From Halorubrum lacusprofundi ATCC 49239 (GTDB lineage Archaea; Halobacteriota; Halobacteria; Halobacteriales; Haloferacaceae): a DNA stretch of 64,000 nt. A program made the position numbers and the translations under genes. The notes under the pieces were generated by a model that saw nothing but the letters and a program-made list of their open reading frames with translations, was not told where the DNA came from and did not search any database. Where the stretch lies: positions 1,178,001-1,242,000 of the forward strand of contig NC_012029.1 of assembly GCF_000022205.1 (NCBI RefSeq), read 5' to 3'. This document shows, piece after piece, positions 19,355 to 28,742 of the stretch (position 1 is the first letter of the stretch; every line of letters starts with the position of its first letter).

Positions 19355-20130
19355 GCGGGGAACCCGAACCGACCGACACCGACCGATCCCCCCTCGTCGA
19401 GGCCCGAGATCTGACGTTCGGGTACGCCGCGGTGCCGGTCGTCGAGGACGTGAATCTCCGGGTCGAGCGCGGCGAATACGTCGGAATTGTGGGGCCGAAC
19501 GGCTCGGGGAAGAGCACGCTGCTCCGGCTCCTCTTGGGGCTCCATGAGCCTGATTCGGGGACTGCGGAGCTGCTCGGACATCCAGCTCGGGCGTTCGCGG
19601 AGCGCGAGCGCGTCGGCTACGTCGCACAGGACGTGACGGAAGACGAGAAACGGATGCCGATCACGGTGAGCGAGGTCGTCTTAATGGGCCGGTTCCCGCA
19701 CGCCGGGTTCGGTCGCGTGACCGAGGACGACCGCAAGCGCACGCGCGAGGCGCTTCGGACCGTCGGGATCGAGCACCTCGCCGACCGCAAGATCACCGCG
19801 CTCTCCGGCGGCCAGCGCCAGCGGACCTACATCGCCCGGGCGCTCGCCGGCGAGGCGGAGCTACTCGTCTTGGACGAGCCGACGGTTGGCGTGGACGCCG
19901 AGTCCGTCGACGCCTTCTTCGAGCTCCTCGACGGACTCGTCGCGGACGGGATGACCGTCCTGCTGGTCGAACACGACATCGGCGCCGTCATCGAACACGC
20001 CTCGCGGGTGATCTGTCTCAACCGCGAGGTGTACTTCGATGGCGACCCGGTGGCGTTCGCCGAGAGCGACGCGTTGGACCGCGCCTACGGGACGAACGTC
20101 CGCCGCGAGGAGGGAGGGATCGTCACGTGA
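19351..20130 (+). CDS. znuC: Metal ABC transporter ATP-binding protein (ZnuC-like)
   Basis: A 259-residue ATPase powering metal import. Walker A is GPNGSGKST (about residues 50-58), the Q-loop is YVAQDV, the signature LSGGQRQRTYIARAL, Walker B LLVLDEPTVGVD and the switch His is in VEHDIG. The start at 19351 overlaps the znuA stop and the stop overlaps the permease GTG, so all three are coupled. The much longer frame from 18391 runs through znuA in the wrong frame and is rejected. Confidence 0.93.
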   Translation: MSGEPEPTDTDRSPLVEARDLTFGYAAVPVVEDVNLRVERGEYVGIVGPNGSGKSTLLRLLLGLHEPDSGTAELLGHPARAFAERERVGYVAQDVTEDEKRMPITVSEVVLMGRFPHAGFGRVTEDDRKRTREALRTVGIEHLADRKITALSGGQRQRTYIARALAGEAELLVLDEPTVGVDAESVDAFFELLDGLVADGMTVLLVEHDIGAVIEHASRVICLNREVYFDGDPVAFAESDALDRAYGTNVRREEGGIVT

Positions 20131-21107
20131 CGCTCCTGCTGTCTCTGTTGACCGCGTCGATTCTCCTCCTCTCCGCCCCCTACGATCTCCTCGCCCGCCT
20201 CGTCGGGCTGTGGAGCGACGGGCTCGGCTGGGTCGGCGAGCAGCTTGGGATCGCGATGCTCGACTACGTGTTCATGCACCACGCGTTTCTCGTGGGCGCG
20301 CTCATCGCGGTGATGGCGCCGCTTATCGGCACGTTCCTCGTTCACCGCCAGCTCGCGCTGATCGGTGATGCACTCGCGCACACCGCGTTCGCGGGCGTCG
20401 CCGTCGGGCTGTTCGTCAACTCGCTTCTTGGGACCGGGATCTCCCCGTACGTCACGGCGATCGTCGTCGCCGTGATCGCCGCGCTGGCGATCGAGCTGAT
20501 CTCCGAGACCACCGACGCGTACAACGACGTGTCGATGGCGATCGTGCTCTCGACCGGGTTCGCGCTCGGCGCGGTCCTCATCAGCCTGAACACCGGTGGG
20601 CTCGCGGTCGGCATCAACCAGTACCTGTTCGGCAATCTCTCGACGGTCTCGCGGGAGAACGCCGTCCTGTTGGTCGTCCTCTTCGCGGTCGTCGCGCTGG
20701 TCGTCACGGTCACGTACAAACAGCTGCTGTACGTGACCTTCGACGAGACCGCGGCCCGCGTCGCCGGCGTCAACGTCCCGTGGTACAACCGCCTGATGAC
20801 GACGCTGACGGCCCTCGTCGTCGTCGGCGCGATGCAGATCATGGGCGTCATTCTGGTCGCGGCGATGCTCGTCGTCCCCGTCGCGGCCGCCGCTCAGCTT
20901 GCGCGCGGGTTCCGCGAGGCGCTGCTCGCCTCCGTCGTGCTCGCGCAGATCGCCGTGCTCGCGGGAATCACGCTGTCGTTCCACTACAACACGACCGCGG
21001 GCGGCACCATCGTACTCGTGGCCGTCGCGGTCTACATCGCGGCGGTGCTCGCCGGGAAGGCGCAGTCGCGGCGGGGCGAGGACGGAGCGCCCGCCACGAC
21101 AGAATAA
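20127..21107 (+). CDS. znuB: Metal ABC transporter permease (ZnuB-like)
   Basis: A 326-residue permease with about eight or nine hydrophobic segments. It contains the ABC-3 family pattern: GTFLVHRQLALIGDALAHTA near residue 70 and PVAAAAQLARGFREALL near 255, the latter facing the ATPase. It starts with GTG overlapping the znuC stop (GTGA). The last 15 residues are a charged tail. It is the final gene of the operon and is convergent with the RND exporter, 4 bases apart. Confidence 0.92.
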   Translation: MTLLLSLLTASILLLSAPYDLLARLVGLWSDGLGWVGEQLGIAMLDYVFMHHAFLVGALIAVMAPLIGTFLVHRQLALIGDALAHTAFAGVAVGLFVNSLLGTGISPYVTAIVVAVIAALAIELISETTDAYNDVSMAIVLSTGFALGAVLISLNTGGLAVGINQYLFGNLSTVSRENAVLLVVLFAVVALVVTVTYKQLLYVTFDETAARVAGVNVPWYNRLMTTLTALVVVGAMQIMGVILVAAMLVVPVAAAAQLARGFREALLASVVLAQIAVLAGITLSFHYNTTAGGTIVLVAVAVYIAAVLAGKAQSRRGEDGAPATTE

Positions 21108-21111
21108 GTCG

Positions 21112-23610
21112 CTACTCCGCCCGCCTGCTCGTCGACCCGCGGAGGTTCCCGTCGAGCCCGAGTCCGACTCGGTCCCCGTACCGGTCCCAGACGACGACGA
21201 GCGAGGGGACGAGCAGGATCGAACAGAGGTACGCGTACAGCACGCCCAGCGCGAGCAACACGCCGAAATCTCGCAAAAGCGGGATCACGGCGAGCCACAG
21301 GACGCCGAGCCCGCAGACGGTCGTGAGCATGCTCCCGGTGAGCGCGCCCCCGGTGCCGGCGATGGTGATGTCCAGCGCCTCGTCGATCGCGTGTCCCGTC
21401 TTGAACTCGTCGACGAACCGGTGGACGAAATGGACGGTGTAGTCCACCCCGAGCCCGATCGACACCGAGAGGATCGGGGCGTTGATCGGCGTCAGCGGGA
21501 TGTCGAACAGCCGCATCGACCCCACGAGCAGCCCGACCGTGACGAGCACGGGCACGAGGTTGAGGAGCCCGTACACGGCTTTCCCCTCCAGATAGGCGTA
21601 CGATAGCGCGAGGAAGACCGCCGTAAGCCCGAACGCGGCGAAGAGGCTCCGGATCGCGGACTCCGTGAGGAGGTCGATCACGGCCTCGTTGACGACGAGA
21701 CTCCCGGTCGGTACCGCTTCGAGCGGTGTGCGCTCGGCCAGTTCGCGCACGTCGGCGACCGCCTCCGAGTTGTCGACGTCCGGCCGGATCGTGTAGTCGA
21801 TCCGCGCGCTCCCGCGGTCGGCGGCGAGGTAGCCGCGAGCCTGCCCCTCGGCCGGGGAGTCGAGCAGGGCGTCGTACACCTCGTCGACGTTGCGGTCGGG
21901 CACCCCAGTGCCGAGTCGGTCGTTACGGTTGACGACGGCAGCGAACTCGGGATCCCGCGCCGCCTGATCTTCGATGACGGTGACGACGCTCGTCGAGGCC
22001 GCCCGCCGCTCGTCGGTCGTCTCGAAGGTGTCGGGCGGGTTGCGCGTGGTCCGGTCGATCAGCTCCAAGGAATCGTCGTCTCTGACCGACTGATCGACGT
22101 ACAGCGTCACGCTCCCGACGAAGCTTTGCTCGAACTCCTCCTCGAACAGCGTGAGCACCCGCAGGAACGTGTAGTCGGTCGGCGCGAACGGCTCCGGGAG
22201 GTTCGAGTACGTCTCCAGCCGGTCCTCGTCGGGGAAGAACGCCTCCTCGGAGAACTCCGTGTTCACGCCGGTACCGTACGCGCCCCCGACCGCGCCACCG
22301 ACGAGGAGCACGACGACGACCGCGACGGGCGCGACCTTGGAGAGGTCGACGCCGACGCGTAGCACGCGGCCGAGCCGCGAGCCGCCAGTCCCGAGCGCGG
22401 TCGTTCCGAATGCGGGGATCGGGAGCCGCTCACGCCAGCGGTCCGCGAGCACCTTTGCAGCGGGGAGGAACGCTCCAAAGACCACGAGCGTGAACACGAT
22501 CCCGGCGGCGGCAACGATCCCGAAGTCCCGGTTGGGATCGAAGGGGCTCACCACGTTCGAGACGAGTCCGAAGACGGTGGTGATCGTCACGAGCAGGAAG
22601 GCGATGAGCAGCTGGTCAGTCGTCGTCCGCATCGCGTCCCCGATCCCCAGTCCTTCGCCCCGCTCTTCGCGATACCGGTTGACGATGTGAATCCCGAAGT
22701 CGATCCCGACCGCGAGCAACAGCGGGAAGACAGTGATGAGGGAGTCGGAGAAGGGGATTCCCGCGTATCCCATGAACCCGAAGGTCCACAGCAGCGCCAT
22801 CAGGAGCGACACGAGCCCGATCGTCATGTCGATCGGGTCGCGGTACGCAAACACGAGGAAGCCGAGGATGAGCAGTAGCGCCGCGGGGAACACGATGATC
22901 GCGGTGTCGCCGAGCAGCGCGGTGATCTCCGACTGGAGCACGCCGTCACCGAAGAGGATCGCGTTGTCGCCGGCCTCGTTGCCCGGCACCGAGTCGACGA
23001 CATCGACGCTGCGCGTCTGCAGCTCCGTCACCCGGGCGCTCGTCGCCGCGTCGGGAACGTCGTAGGTGATCCCGACGATGGCGGCGCCGGCGCGCTGGGC
23101 GGTCGGGTTGTAGTCGACCGACACCTGCGCCTCGATCGCTCCCGTCGCGTCCGCATCAGCGATGGCCGCTTGCAGCTCTCGCGGCGTCGACTCGGCGACT
23201 GCGTCGCGGCGTTGGGCGGCCGTCTCCGCTGTCGGGTCGAGCTGGCGGGCGATCGCGTCGGCGTGGCTCGACGTCGATCCCACCCGAAGCGTCGACCGCG
23301 ACTCCAGCCGGTCTTGGGTCTCCAAGATTCGGATCAGCGTCGACCGGGAGAGCACGTTGTCGTCGGTGACGATCACCTGTGCGGCGGTGGGCGACCCGCC
23401 GATCGACGTCTCGAACTCCTCGTCGATGTCATCTAACGCCTGCTGAGCCGGGATGTCCTGCGTGAACTGGTCGGCGCCCGCGCTCGTCTCGATCCCCCCG
23501 ATCCCTCCGACGGCGACGACGCTCACGAGGAGGAAGACGACGATCACCGCGACCGGGCGCTCGGTGACGAACTCGTCGACGCGCTCAACGAACCGATCGG
23601 CGGCCGTCAC
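21112..23610 (-). CDS. RND superfamily (MMPL/HAE3-type) exporter
   Basis: An 832-residue transporter with the duplicated RND plan: one membrane segment, a large extracellular loop, five or six membrane segments, then the same again. The sterol-sensing/MMPL blocks are visible in each half as GIDFGIHIVNRYREER and GLGVDYTVHFVHRFVDE, holding the charged residues used in proton coupling. It lies 111 bases downstream of a COG1361 surface protein on the same strand and both face a divergent tetR gene. This arrangement suggests a drug- or lipid-export module repressed by TetR (inference). Confidence 0.9.
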   Translation of the reverse strand: MTAADRFVERVDEFVTERPVAVIVVFLLVSVVAVGGIGGIETSAGADQFTQDIPAQQALDDIDEEFETSIGGSPTAAQVIVTDDNVLSRSTLIRILETQDRLESRSTLRVGSTSSHADAIARQLDPTAETAAQRRDAVAESTPRELQAAIADADATGAIEAQVSVDYNPTAQRAGAAIVGITYDVPDAATSARVTELQTRSVDVVDSVPGNEAGDNAILFGDGVLQSEITALLGDTAIIVFPAALLLILGFLVFAYRDPIDMTIGLVSLLMALLWTFGFMGYAGIPFSDSLITVFPLLLAVGIDFGIHIVNRYREERGEGLGIGDAMRTTTDQLLIAFLLVTITTVFGLVSNVVSPFDPNRDFGIVAAAGIVFTLVVFGAFLPAAKVLADRWRERLPIPAFGTTALGTGGSRLGRVLRVGVDLSKVAPVAVVVVLLVGGAVGGAYGTGVNTEFSEEAFFPDEDRLETYSNLPEPFAPTDYTFLRVLTLFEEEFEQSFVGSVTLYVDQSVRDDDSLELIDRTTRNPPDTFETTDERRAASTSVVTVIEDQAARDPEFAAVVNRNDRLGTGVPDRNVDEVYDALLDSPAEGQARGYLAADRGSARIDYTIRPDVDNSEAVADVRELAERTPLEAVPTGSLVVNEAVIDLLTESAIRSLFAAFGLTAVFLALSYAYLEGKAVYGLLNLVPVLVTVGLLVGSMRLFDIPLTPINAPILSVSIGLGVDYTVHFVHRFVDEFKTGHAIDEALDITIAGTGGALTGSMLTTVCGLGVLWLAVIPLLRDFGVLLALGVLYAYLCSILLVPSLVVVWDRYGDRVGLGLDGNLRGSTSRRAE

Positions 23611-23721
23611 GGTCGCCTCCGGTGGTCGAACCGTGGTCGCCTCCGGCGGTCCAGGCGGGGACCGTCGGCGATCGGCGGGCTCGGCTTGCGCGGTCGTTCG
23701 GACGTATGGTCCGTCATCCGG

Positions 23722-25431
23722 TTACCGCCGCCGGTACCAGACCACTGTGCCCGCGACGCCGACCACGACGAGCAGGCCGACGACGAGCGCGGTGATGGGG
23801 AGCCCGCCGTCGTCGGTGGACTCGGTCACGTCGATCGGGAACTGCGTCACGTCCGAAATCCGGTCGTTGCCCCGCTCGTCGTTGTACCGGAAGTCTAACT
23901 CGACCGGGTGGGTCTCGACGCTGGCGCCGGGCGCGGCCGACACCTCGAACCATATCTCCGTCGACTCGCCCGGTTCGAGCTCGTCGACGAACGCCTCGTC
24001 GTTGGGAGCGGACAGCGGACTGTCGGCGTACAGCCCGGCGTTGATCGACGAGAGCGTCTCCGGTCGCTGGTTCGTGATCTCGAAGGAGACCCGGCGCGTC
24101 TCGCCGGCCGGCACCGTCGTGTTGTCGGCGACGAGGTCGAACTCGGGCTGGCGCGGCGCCACCTCGATCCGGCGCGTCTCGTCGACCGCGATCGTCGAGT
24201 CGCCGCTCGTGTATTCGGTCGTGAACCGGAACTGCCGCGGTCCGGGGTCGGCGTTGCCGTTCACGTCCGCGTCGAAGGAGAACTCGACCGACTCGCCGGC
24301 CGGGATGTCCGGGAGCGCGTACCGGCTCTCCCCGAGGCTCACCCGCTGGCTCTGCGGGTCCGCGACCAGCACCGCGTCGTCGACATCGAGCGGGCCCTCG
24401 TTCGTGAGCGTCCCGGAGACGGTCCCCGAATAACCGACTTCGAGGGTTCCCTCGACGTTCTCGACCGAGAACGACTGCTCGGGTGCCGGGACGACGCCCG
24501 CCCGCGAGGACGGCGCGGTCTCCTCGATCCCGTCGCGGTCGCGGTAGTCGACCGTCGAGACGAACGCGTACGCCCCCCCGCCGAAGTCGGGCGAGATCGT
24601 GGAGTCGAACGTCACGGTCCGGTTCTCACCGGGCTCCCAGTTTCCGACGAACGTCTCACCGCTGCCGTCGCTGCCGATTACGGCCCCGCTCCCGGTCGTG
24701 GTCCCCGTGACGATCGCGTCGCGGGCGACCTCGTCGCCGACGTTTCGGAGGGTCGCAGTTACGTCACCGCTCCCGCCGACCTGCGCGTCCGTCTCGGTGT
24801 CGAGGATCGCGAACCGGGCGCCGTCGTCGACGACGATCGTGACGTCGAAGCGGTCGATTCCGCGGTAGTCCTTGTGGTTGTTGAACTCGGGGATCACCTC
24901 GTAGGTGTACCGGTAGCGGGCGGTCACCTCGACCTCGTACTGCCCATCTGGCACGTCGTCGGGGACCGTGACATCGAGCGGGACCTGAACGGGACTCGCG
25001 TCGGTTCGAACGTCGCCGACCACCGTCGTGCCGTCGCCCACCTCGATGGGCACGTCGCCGTCGTCGACCTCCAGCGTGAGTCCGCGGGCGGTCGTCACGC
25101 GGTCGTCGAGGTCGTTGCCCATGTCCATCTCACCCGTGTTGAGGATGTCGACCATCACCTGCGACTCGGTGCCGCTCGAGACGGTTCGCTGCGAGAGGAA
25201 GAGATCGAGAACGGGCGAGCCGCGGACCTGTCCATCGGTCGTCTGAGCGGCCACGTCGACCCCGACCGCATCGCCGCCGATCGCGTTGCTCCCGACCAGC
25301 GCCGCCTGCCCCCGATCGAGCGCGTCGCCGGATCCGGGCGCGGCGGCCCCGGAGAGCGCGACGCCGGCGACGAGCGCCCCGGCCGCGACGAACGCGAGAA
25401 CCAGCGTGCCAATCTTCGCGGCCCGGCTCAT
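23722..25431 (-). CDS. COG1361-type S-layer-like surface protein
   Basis: About 569 residues. It begins with a hydrophobic signal/anchor segment (about 5-30) and ends with one membrane helix (ITALVVGLLVVVGVAGTVVWY) followed by RRR, so most of the protein faces outward. The body is a series of beta-sandwich CARDB-like repeats, recognisable by recurring phrases such as LTLEVDDG, VTATLRNVGDEVARDA and SGTLTNEGPLDVDD. ATG 25431 is chosen because the signal follows at once. It is first in a pair with the RND exporter and may be its external partner. Function beyond that is unknown. Confidence 0.85.
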   Translation of the reverse strand: MSRAAKIGTLVLAFVAAGALVAGVALSGAAAPGSGDALDRGQAALVGSNAIGGDAVGVDVAAQTTDGQVRGSPVLDLFLSQRTVSSGTESQVMVDILNTGEMDMGNDLDDRVTTARGLTLEVDDGDVPIEVGDGTTVVGDVRTDASPVQVPLDVTVPDDVPDGQYEVEVTARYRYTYEVIPEFNNHKDYRGIDRFDVTIVVDDGARFAILDTETDAQVGGSGDVTATLRNVGDEVARDAIVTGTTTGSGAVIGSDGSGETFVGNWEPGENRTVTFDSTISPDFGGGAYAFVSTVDYRDRDGIEETAPSSRAGVVPAPEQSFSVENVEGTLEVGYSGTVSGTLTNEGPLDVDDAVLVADPQSQRVSLGESRYALPDIPAGESVEFSFDADVNGNADPGPRQFRFTTEYTSGDSTIAVDETRRIEVAPRQPEFDLVADNTTVPAGETRRVSFEITNQRPETLSSINAGLYADSPLSAPNDEAFVDELEPGESTEIWFEVSAAPGASVETHPVELDFRYNDERGNDRISDVTQFPIDVTESTDDGGLPITALVVGLLVVVGVAGTVVWYRRR

Positions 25432-25546
25432 CTCCGTCCCCCGACACCGGGTCCACTGACCGCGGCGCCGTAGCAACCACCGGATCGTCCACCGACCGCG
25501 TCGAGTCGAGTCATACGTTCGTGTCGGATGCTCTCAACATAAGCGT

Positions 25547-25564
25547 ATTGAATGAACGTTCAAT
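25547..25564. promoter_or_regulatory. Palindromic operator between the exporter operon and tetR
   Basis: ATTGAA-N6-TTCAAT with an inner perfect palindrome TGAACGTTCA. It lies 10 bases upstream of the tetR TATA (TATATA at 25574-25579) and about 115 bases from the divergent start of the surface-protein/exporter operon. It is well placed for TetR autoregulation and may also control the divergent operon. Confidence 0.65.
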
Positions 25565-25600
25565 CAGGAGCGCTATATACGCGGCTCCGGTATGTGGCGC

Positions 25601-26278
25601 ATGAAGGACCCGTTCGCGGAGCCGGCCGACACGCGTCAGGCCATCCTCGGAGCGGCGTTCCGCGCGCTCTGTGAGCACGGGTACGCAGATCTCACGATCA
25701 AACGGATCGGCGAGGAGTTCGACAAGAGTCCCTCGCTCGTCTATCACCACTATGACGGAAAAGACGAGCTGTTGGTCGACTTACTCGAGTTCCTGCTCGA
25801 CGGTTTTGAGGAGTCCGTCTCCTCGGACGCGTTCGACTTGACACCCGAAGAGCGGCTCGACGCTTACGTCGCGGCGACGATCGACCCCGACTCGATCGCC
25901 GGCGAACACGGCCCCGACGGCCGGTTCATGACCGTTATCGTCGAGCTCCGCGCGCAGGCAGCGACCGACGACGCGTACCGCGACCACTTCGACCGCAGCG
26001 ACCGGGTGTTCGGCTCGTTTCTCGAACGCGCGGTCCGTGAAGCGGCGGCCGAGGTTCGGGAGGGGGCGCAGTCCGAAGCGCCGGCCGGGGCCGAAGCGCC
26101 GTCACCCGGTGACGATCCGATTCCTCCCGCCGAGGTGGCGTCGACACTCCAGACGCTCGCGACCGGCGGGATGTTGCGGTGGGCGACGACGACCGACCGC
26201 GAGTGGATCGACGGTACCCGGAAGGGGATCCGCCGATACCTAGAGTCGGTACTGCCGAAGGTCGATCCCGACGGCTGA
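25601..26278 (+). CDS. TetR/AcrR family transcriptional regulator
   Basis: A regulator of about 225 residues. The N-terminal helix-turn-helix domain spans about 5-55 with ILGAAFRALCEHGYADLTIKRI and the recognition helix SPSLVYHHYDGKDEL. The C-terminal half is a helical ligand-binding domain with a disordered, acidic Pro/Glu stretch near 150-170. I chose the ATG at 25601 rather than 25592 because TATATA at 25574 is 27 bases upstream, the leaderless spacing. Divergence from the RND/COG1361 operon with a palindrome between them suggests it represses that exporter. Confidence 0.9.
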   Translation: MKDPFAEPADTRQAILGAAFRALCEHGYADLTIKRIGEEFDKSPSLVYHHYDGKDELLVDLLEFLLDGFEESVSSDAFDLTPEERLDAYVAATIDPDSIAGEHGPDGRFMTVIVELRAQAATDDAYRDHFDRSDRVFGSFLERAVREAAAEVREGAQSEAPAGAEAPSPGDDPIPPAEVASTLQTLATGGMLRWATTTDREWIDGTRKGIRRYLESVLPKVDPDG

Positions 26279-26311
26279 GCGGGGACGCTCGGATCGACGG
26301 GATCGGCGGAA

Positions 26312-27004
26312 TCAGCGATCGGTGACGCCGTCGGCGTCCATTCGCGACACTTCCTCTTCGAGCCACTCCCGGAGCCACTTCACGCGCTTGATGCGCTGGT
26401 GAGCGATGCCCTCGGCGGTGTCGGAGACGACACGTTCGGTGTGGTCGTTGGCACGCTGGAGCACCCGATCGACCATCTTCGCGGAGTCCATGTGGGTCCG
26501 TGACTCGTAGCCCATCCGGAGTAACATTAACACCGCGCCGTTCGCACCGACCTTGTCGAGCAGGTCGGCTTCCATCAGACACCGGCTCTCCAGGGGCACG
26601 TCCGTGAGATCGCCGGTGTAGGAGTGGTCGACGACCGCGCCGCACACCTCTTCGATGAACGATTCCGGGTAGTTGCCTCGGCTCTGTAAGTACTCGCGGG
26701 CGACACGCGCGCCGGCCTCGGCGTGCACGTCCTGTTCGGCCTCCAGTTTCGCCACGTCGTGGAACACTGCAGCCACCCGGACCACGTCCACGTCGGCGCC
26801 CTCCGCCTCGGCGATGTCGGTCGCCAGATCGACGACGTTGAGGATGTGGTTGAACCGGTAGTCCGACGAGTGCCACGGGTACCAGCGCATCCGACCGCCG
26901 TCCTCCTCGCTCTCGACGCTGGCTGCGAGGTAATCTCTCACAAACCCTTTCATCTCTTCGAAGTCCTCGTCGCTCACCTCCGTTTCCTTAATCTCGACGC
27001 CCAC
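26312..27004 (-). CDS. HD-domain metal-dependent hydrolase
   Basis: About 230 residues. HD-superfamily metal ligands are visible in order: His in FNHILNV, HD in VFHDVAKLE, and a later His and Asp in VDHSYTG and MEADLLDKVG. These enzymes are usually phosphohydrolases; the substrate is unknown. The GTG at 27004 (MGVEIKETEV) is preferred over the TTG at 27022 because I recall haloarchaeal relatives beginning with this phrase. It is monocistronic, convergent with tetR. Confidence 0.82.
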   Translation of the reverse strand: MGVEIKETEVSDEDFEEMKGFVRDYLAASVESEEDGGRMRWYPWHSSDYRFNHILNVVDLATDIAEAEGADVDVVRVAAVFHDVAKLEAEQDVHAEAGARVAREYLQSRGNYPESFIEEVCGAVVDHSYTGDLTDVPLESRCLMEADLLDKVGANGAVLMLLRMGYESRTHMDSAKMVDRVLQRANDHTERVVSDTAEGIAHQRIKRVKWLREWLEEEVSRMDADGVTDR

Positions 27005-27155
27005 GGGAACCACCTCGGGCAAAAAACTCGTCGTTCATTAGCGTAACCGAGGAGCGTTTCGTTCTTAGTCGTTACGACGGGGCTACCGACCGTCGATCGC
27101 TCGGATCGGTCGCCGATTCCGGTAGTCTCACGAGTCCAACGAACCGACGTCGGTC

Positions 27156-28604
27156 TCACCGATCGAAATCAACCTCGACCACGTTCTCGCTCACGTGGAG
27201 GTAGGTGATGGGATTTTGCCCCGATCCGCCGGTGATCCGGATCTCCAGACCCCTGAGGCTCTCGTCGTACTGGACCTTCGCGTTCCCGCCGGTCGAGAGC
27301 GACTTCGTGACGAATGCGCCTCTGAGCGTCGGGTTTCCGTTGGTCACGACGTTCGCGTTCGGGGCGTAGACGATCGCCTCGATGGTCGGGTTTCCGTCCC
27401 CCGCGCTTCCGTCGAGGAACCCCCCGTTGACGTAGAACACGTTCCGGCTCGCGGAGTCGACACTGACGGTCGGGCTCCCCTGCAGATCGAGCGAGCCGTT
27501 GATGTAGTAGGTGACGTTGTTGCGTCCGTCTTCAACGGTGATGTCGTTGTCTCCGATATCGAAATCGCCGTCGACAGCGACGACGATGTCGCCATCGGTA
27601 GTGTTGAACGTGAGGTCGCCGATGACCTCGGCGTCGCCGCCGAAGTAATACACCCCGGACCCGACCGTCCCGGATCCGACCGTCCCACACCCGTTGAATC
27701 CGCTCGCGGTTACACAGGTCTCCGTGCCGTTGTCGTTGTCGTCGGCGGCTGCGGCGATCTGATCGGCGATCAGCGATCCCGGGGACGGGAAGCTCTCTCC
27801 CTCGACGTAGTCGCCCTCACTCAGTTCGTTATTTTTGTTCCCGGAGTGGGAGTAGCCGTCAGCCTCGCTGACGGCCAGCGTCCTGTCGAAGCTCACCTCC
27901 TCCGGGACCACCAGTCGGGCGGTCGTCGTCTGGTTCGCGTCGTCCTTCGTTACGGTGCCGTCGGCGCGCCGGGTGAAAAAGTCGTACCACCCCTCGTAGT
28001 ACTCGCTTTCGACCTCGACGACGACGGTCCCGTTCCGGAGCGGGTTCGCGGTTTCGGTGACTGCACCGGGATCGTTTGCAGTCCGGCGGACGATGCCGGT
28101 TCCGCTCGTGGGCGACGACTCGTCCCCGATCAGCCGAACGATCGGGAAGGTGAGTGTCTCACCGCGGTAGTGGTACTCCGGCGGTGAGATCATCCGCCCG
28201 CGGCCGCCTTCCATCGCCCAGACGCCGCCACCCTGCATCGCGACGTTGCGCCGGTCGCCGACGTACTCCAGCGTTCCGATCGAGCCGTTGTACGTGGTGA
28301 TGGTGTCGGTCCCGTTCTCGATGCGCACCTCGACGCGCCCCGCCTCCTCGTCGAGGCGGAGCTGTCCGCCGTCGACGGACCCGAGGTCGAACCGGCGCGC
28401 GTCCGTCCCGCCGAGCGCGACGAGACTCGACTGAGAGCTGAGCTGTGACATCCCATTTTCCACGCTCGCCGAGCGGGCCTCGTCGGTGACCAACCCGAGC
28501 GCCGCGCTTCCGGTCGCCACCGTCACCGTCACGGCGGCGATCGTTATCCCCAACAGGAGCACGACCCCGATCACCTCGCTTTGGCCGCGCTCGCTGCGTT
28601 TCAT
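27156..28604 (-). CDS. Pilin-like surface protein (DUF7289-type)
   Basis: A 482-residue exported protein. The N-terminus is a haloarchaeal class III signal: RGQSEVIGVVLLLGIT followed by a hydrophobic helix, as in archaeal type IV pilins cleaved by PibD. The central part is rich in Asn/Gly/Thr. The last 200 residues carry beta-helix-like repeats (ITVEDGRNNVTYYINGSL, GNPTIEAIVYAPNA) and a Cys pair (ETCVTASGFNGCG). It is probably a minor pilin or pilus-linked adhesin. No pilus assembly gene is nearby. Confidence 0.78.
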   Translation of the reverse strand: MKRSERGQSEVIGVVLLLGITIAAVTVTVATGSAALGLVTDEARSASVENGMSQLSSQSSLVALGGTDARRFDLGSVDGGQLRLDEEAGRVEVRIENGTDTITTYNGSIGTLEYVGDRRNVAMQGGGVWAMEGGRGRMISPPEYHYRGETLTFPIVRLIGDESSPTSGTGIVRRTANDPGAVTETANPLRNGTVVVEVESEYYEGWYDFFTRRADGTVTKDDANQTTTARLVVPEEVSFDRTLAVSEADGYSHSGNKNNELSEGDYVEGESFPSPGSLIADQIAAAADDNDNGTETCVTASGFNGCGTVGSGTVGSGVYYFGGDAEVIGDLTFNTTDGDIVVAVDGDFDIGDNDITVEDGRNNVTYYINGSLDLQGSPTVSVDSASRNVFYVNGGFLDGSAGDGNPTIEAIVYAPNANVVTNGNPTLRGAFVTKSLSTGGNAKVQYDESLRGLEIRITGGSGQNPITYLHVSENVVEVDFDR

Positions 28605-28742
28605 ACCGAAACGTTCGTCGCCGAGGTATTTAAGCGTCGACCGCTAACAATCAGTTCTGATACCCGACGAGACGGCGTCGATCCGGCTCATTGTGAGCCG
28701 GACGACGAGGTCCTTAAGGTCGGGCGGTGACCACCGACACGT

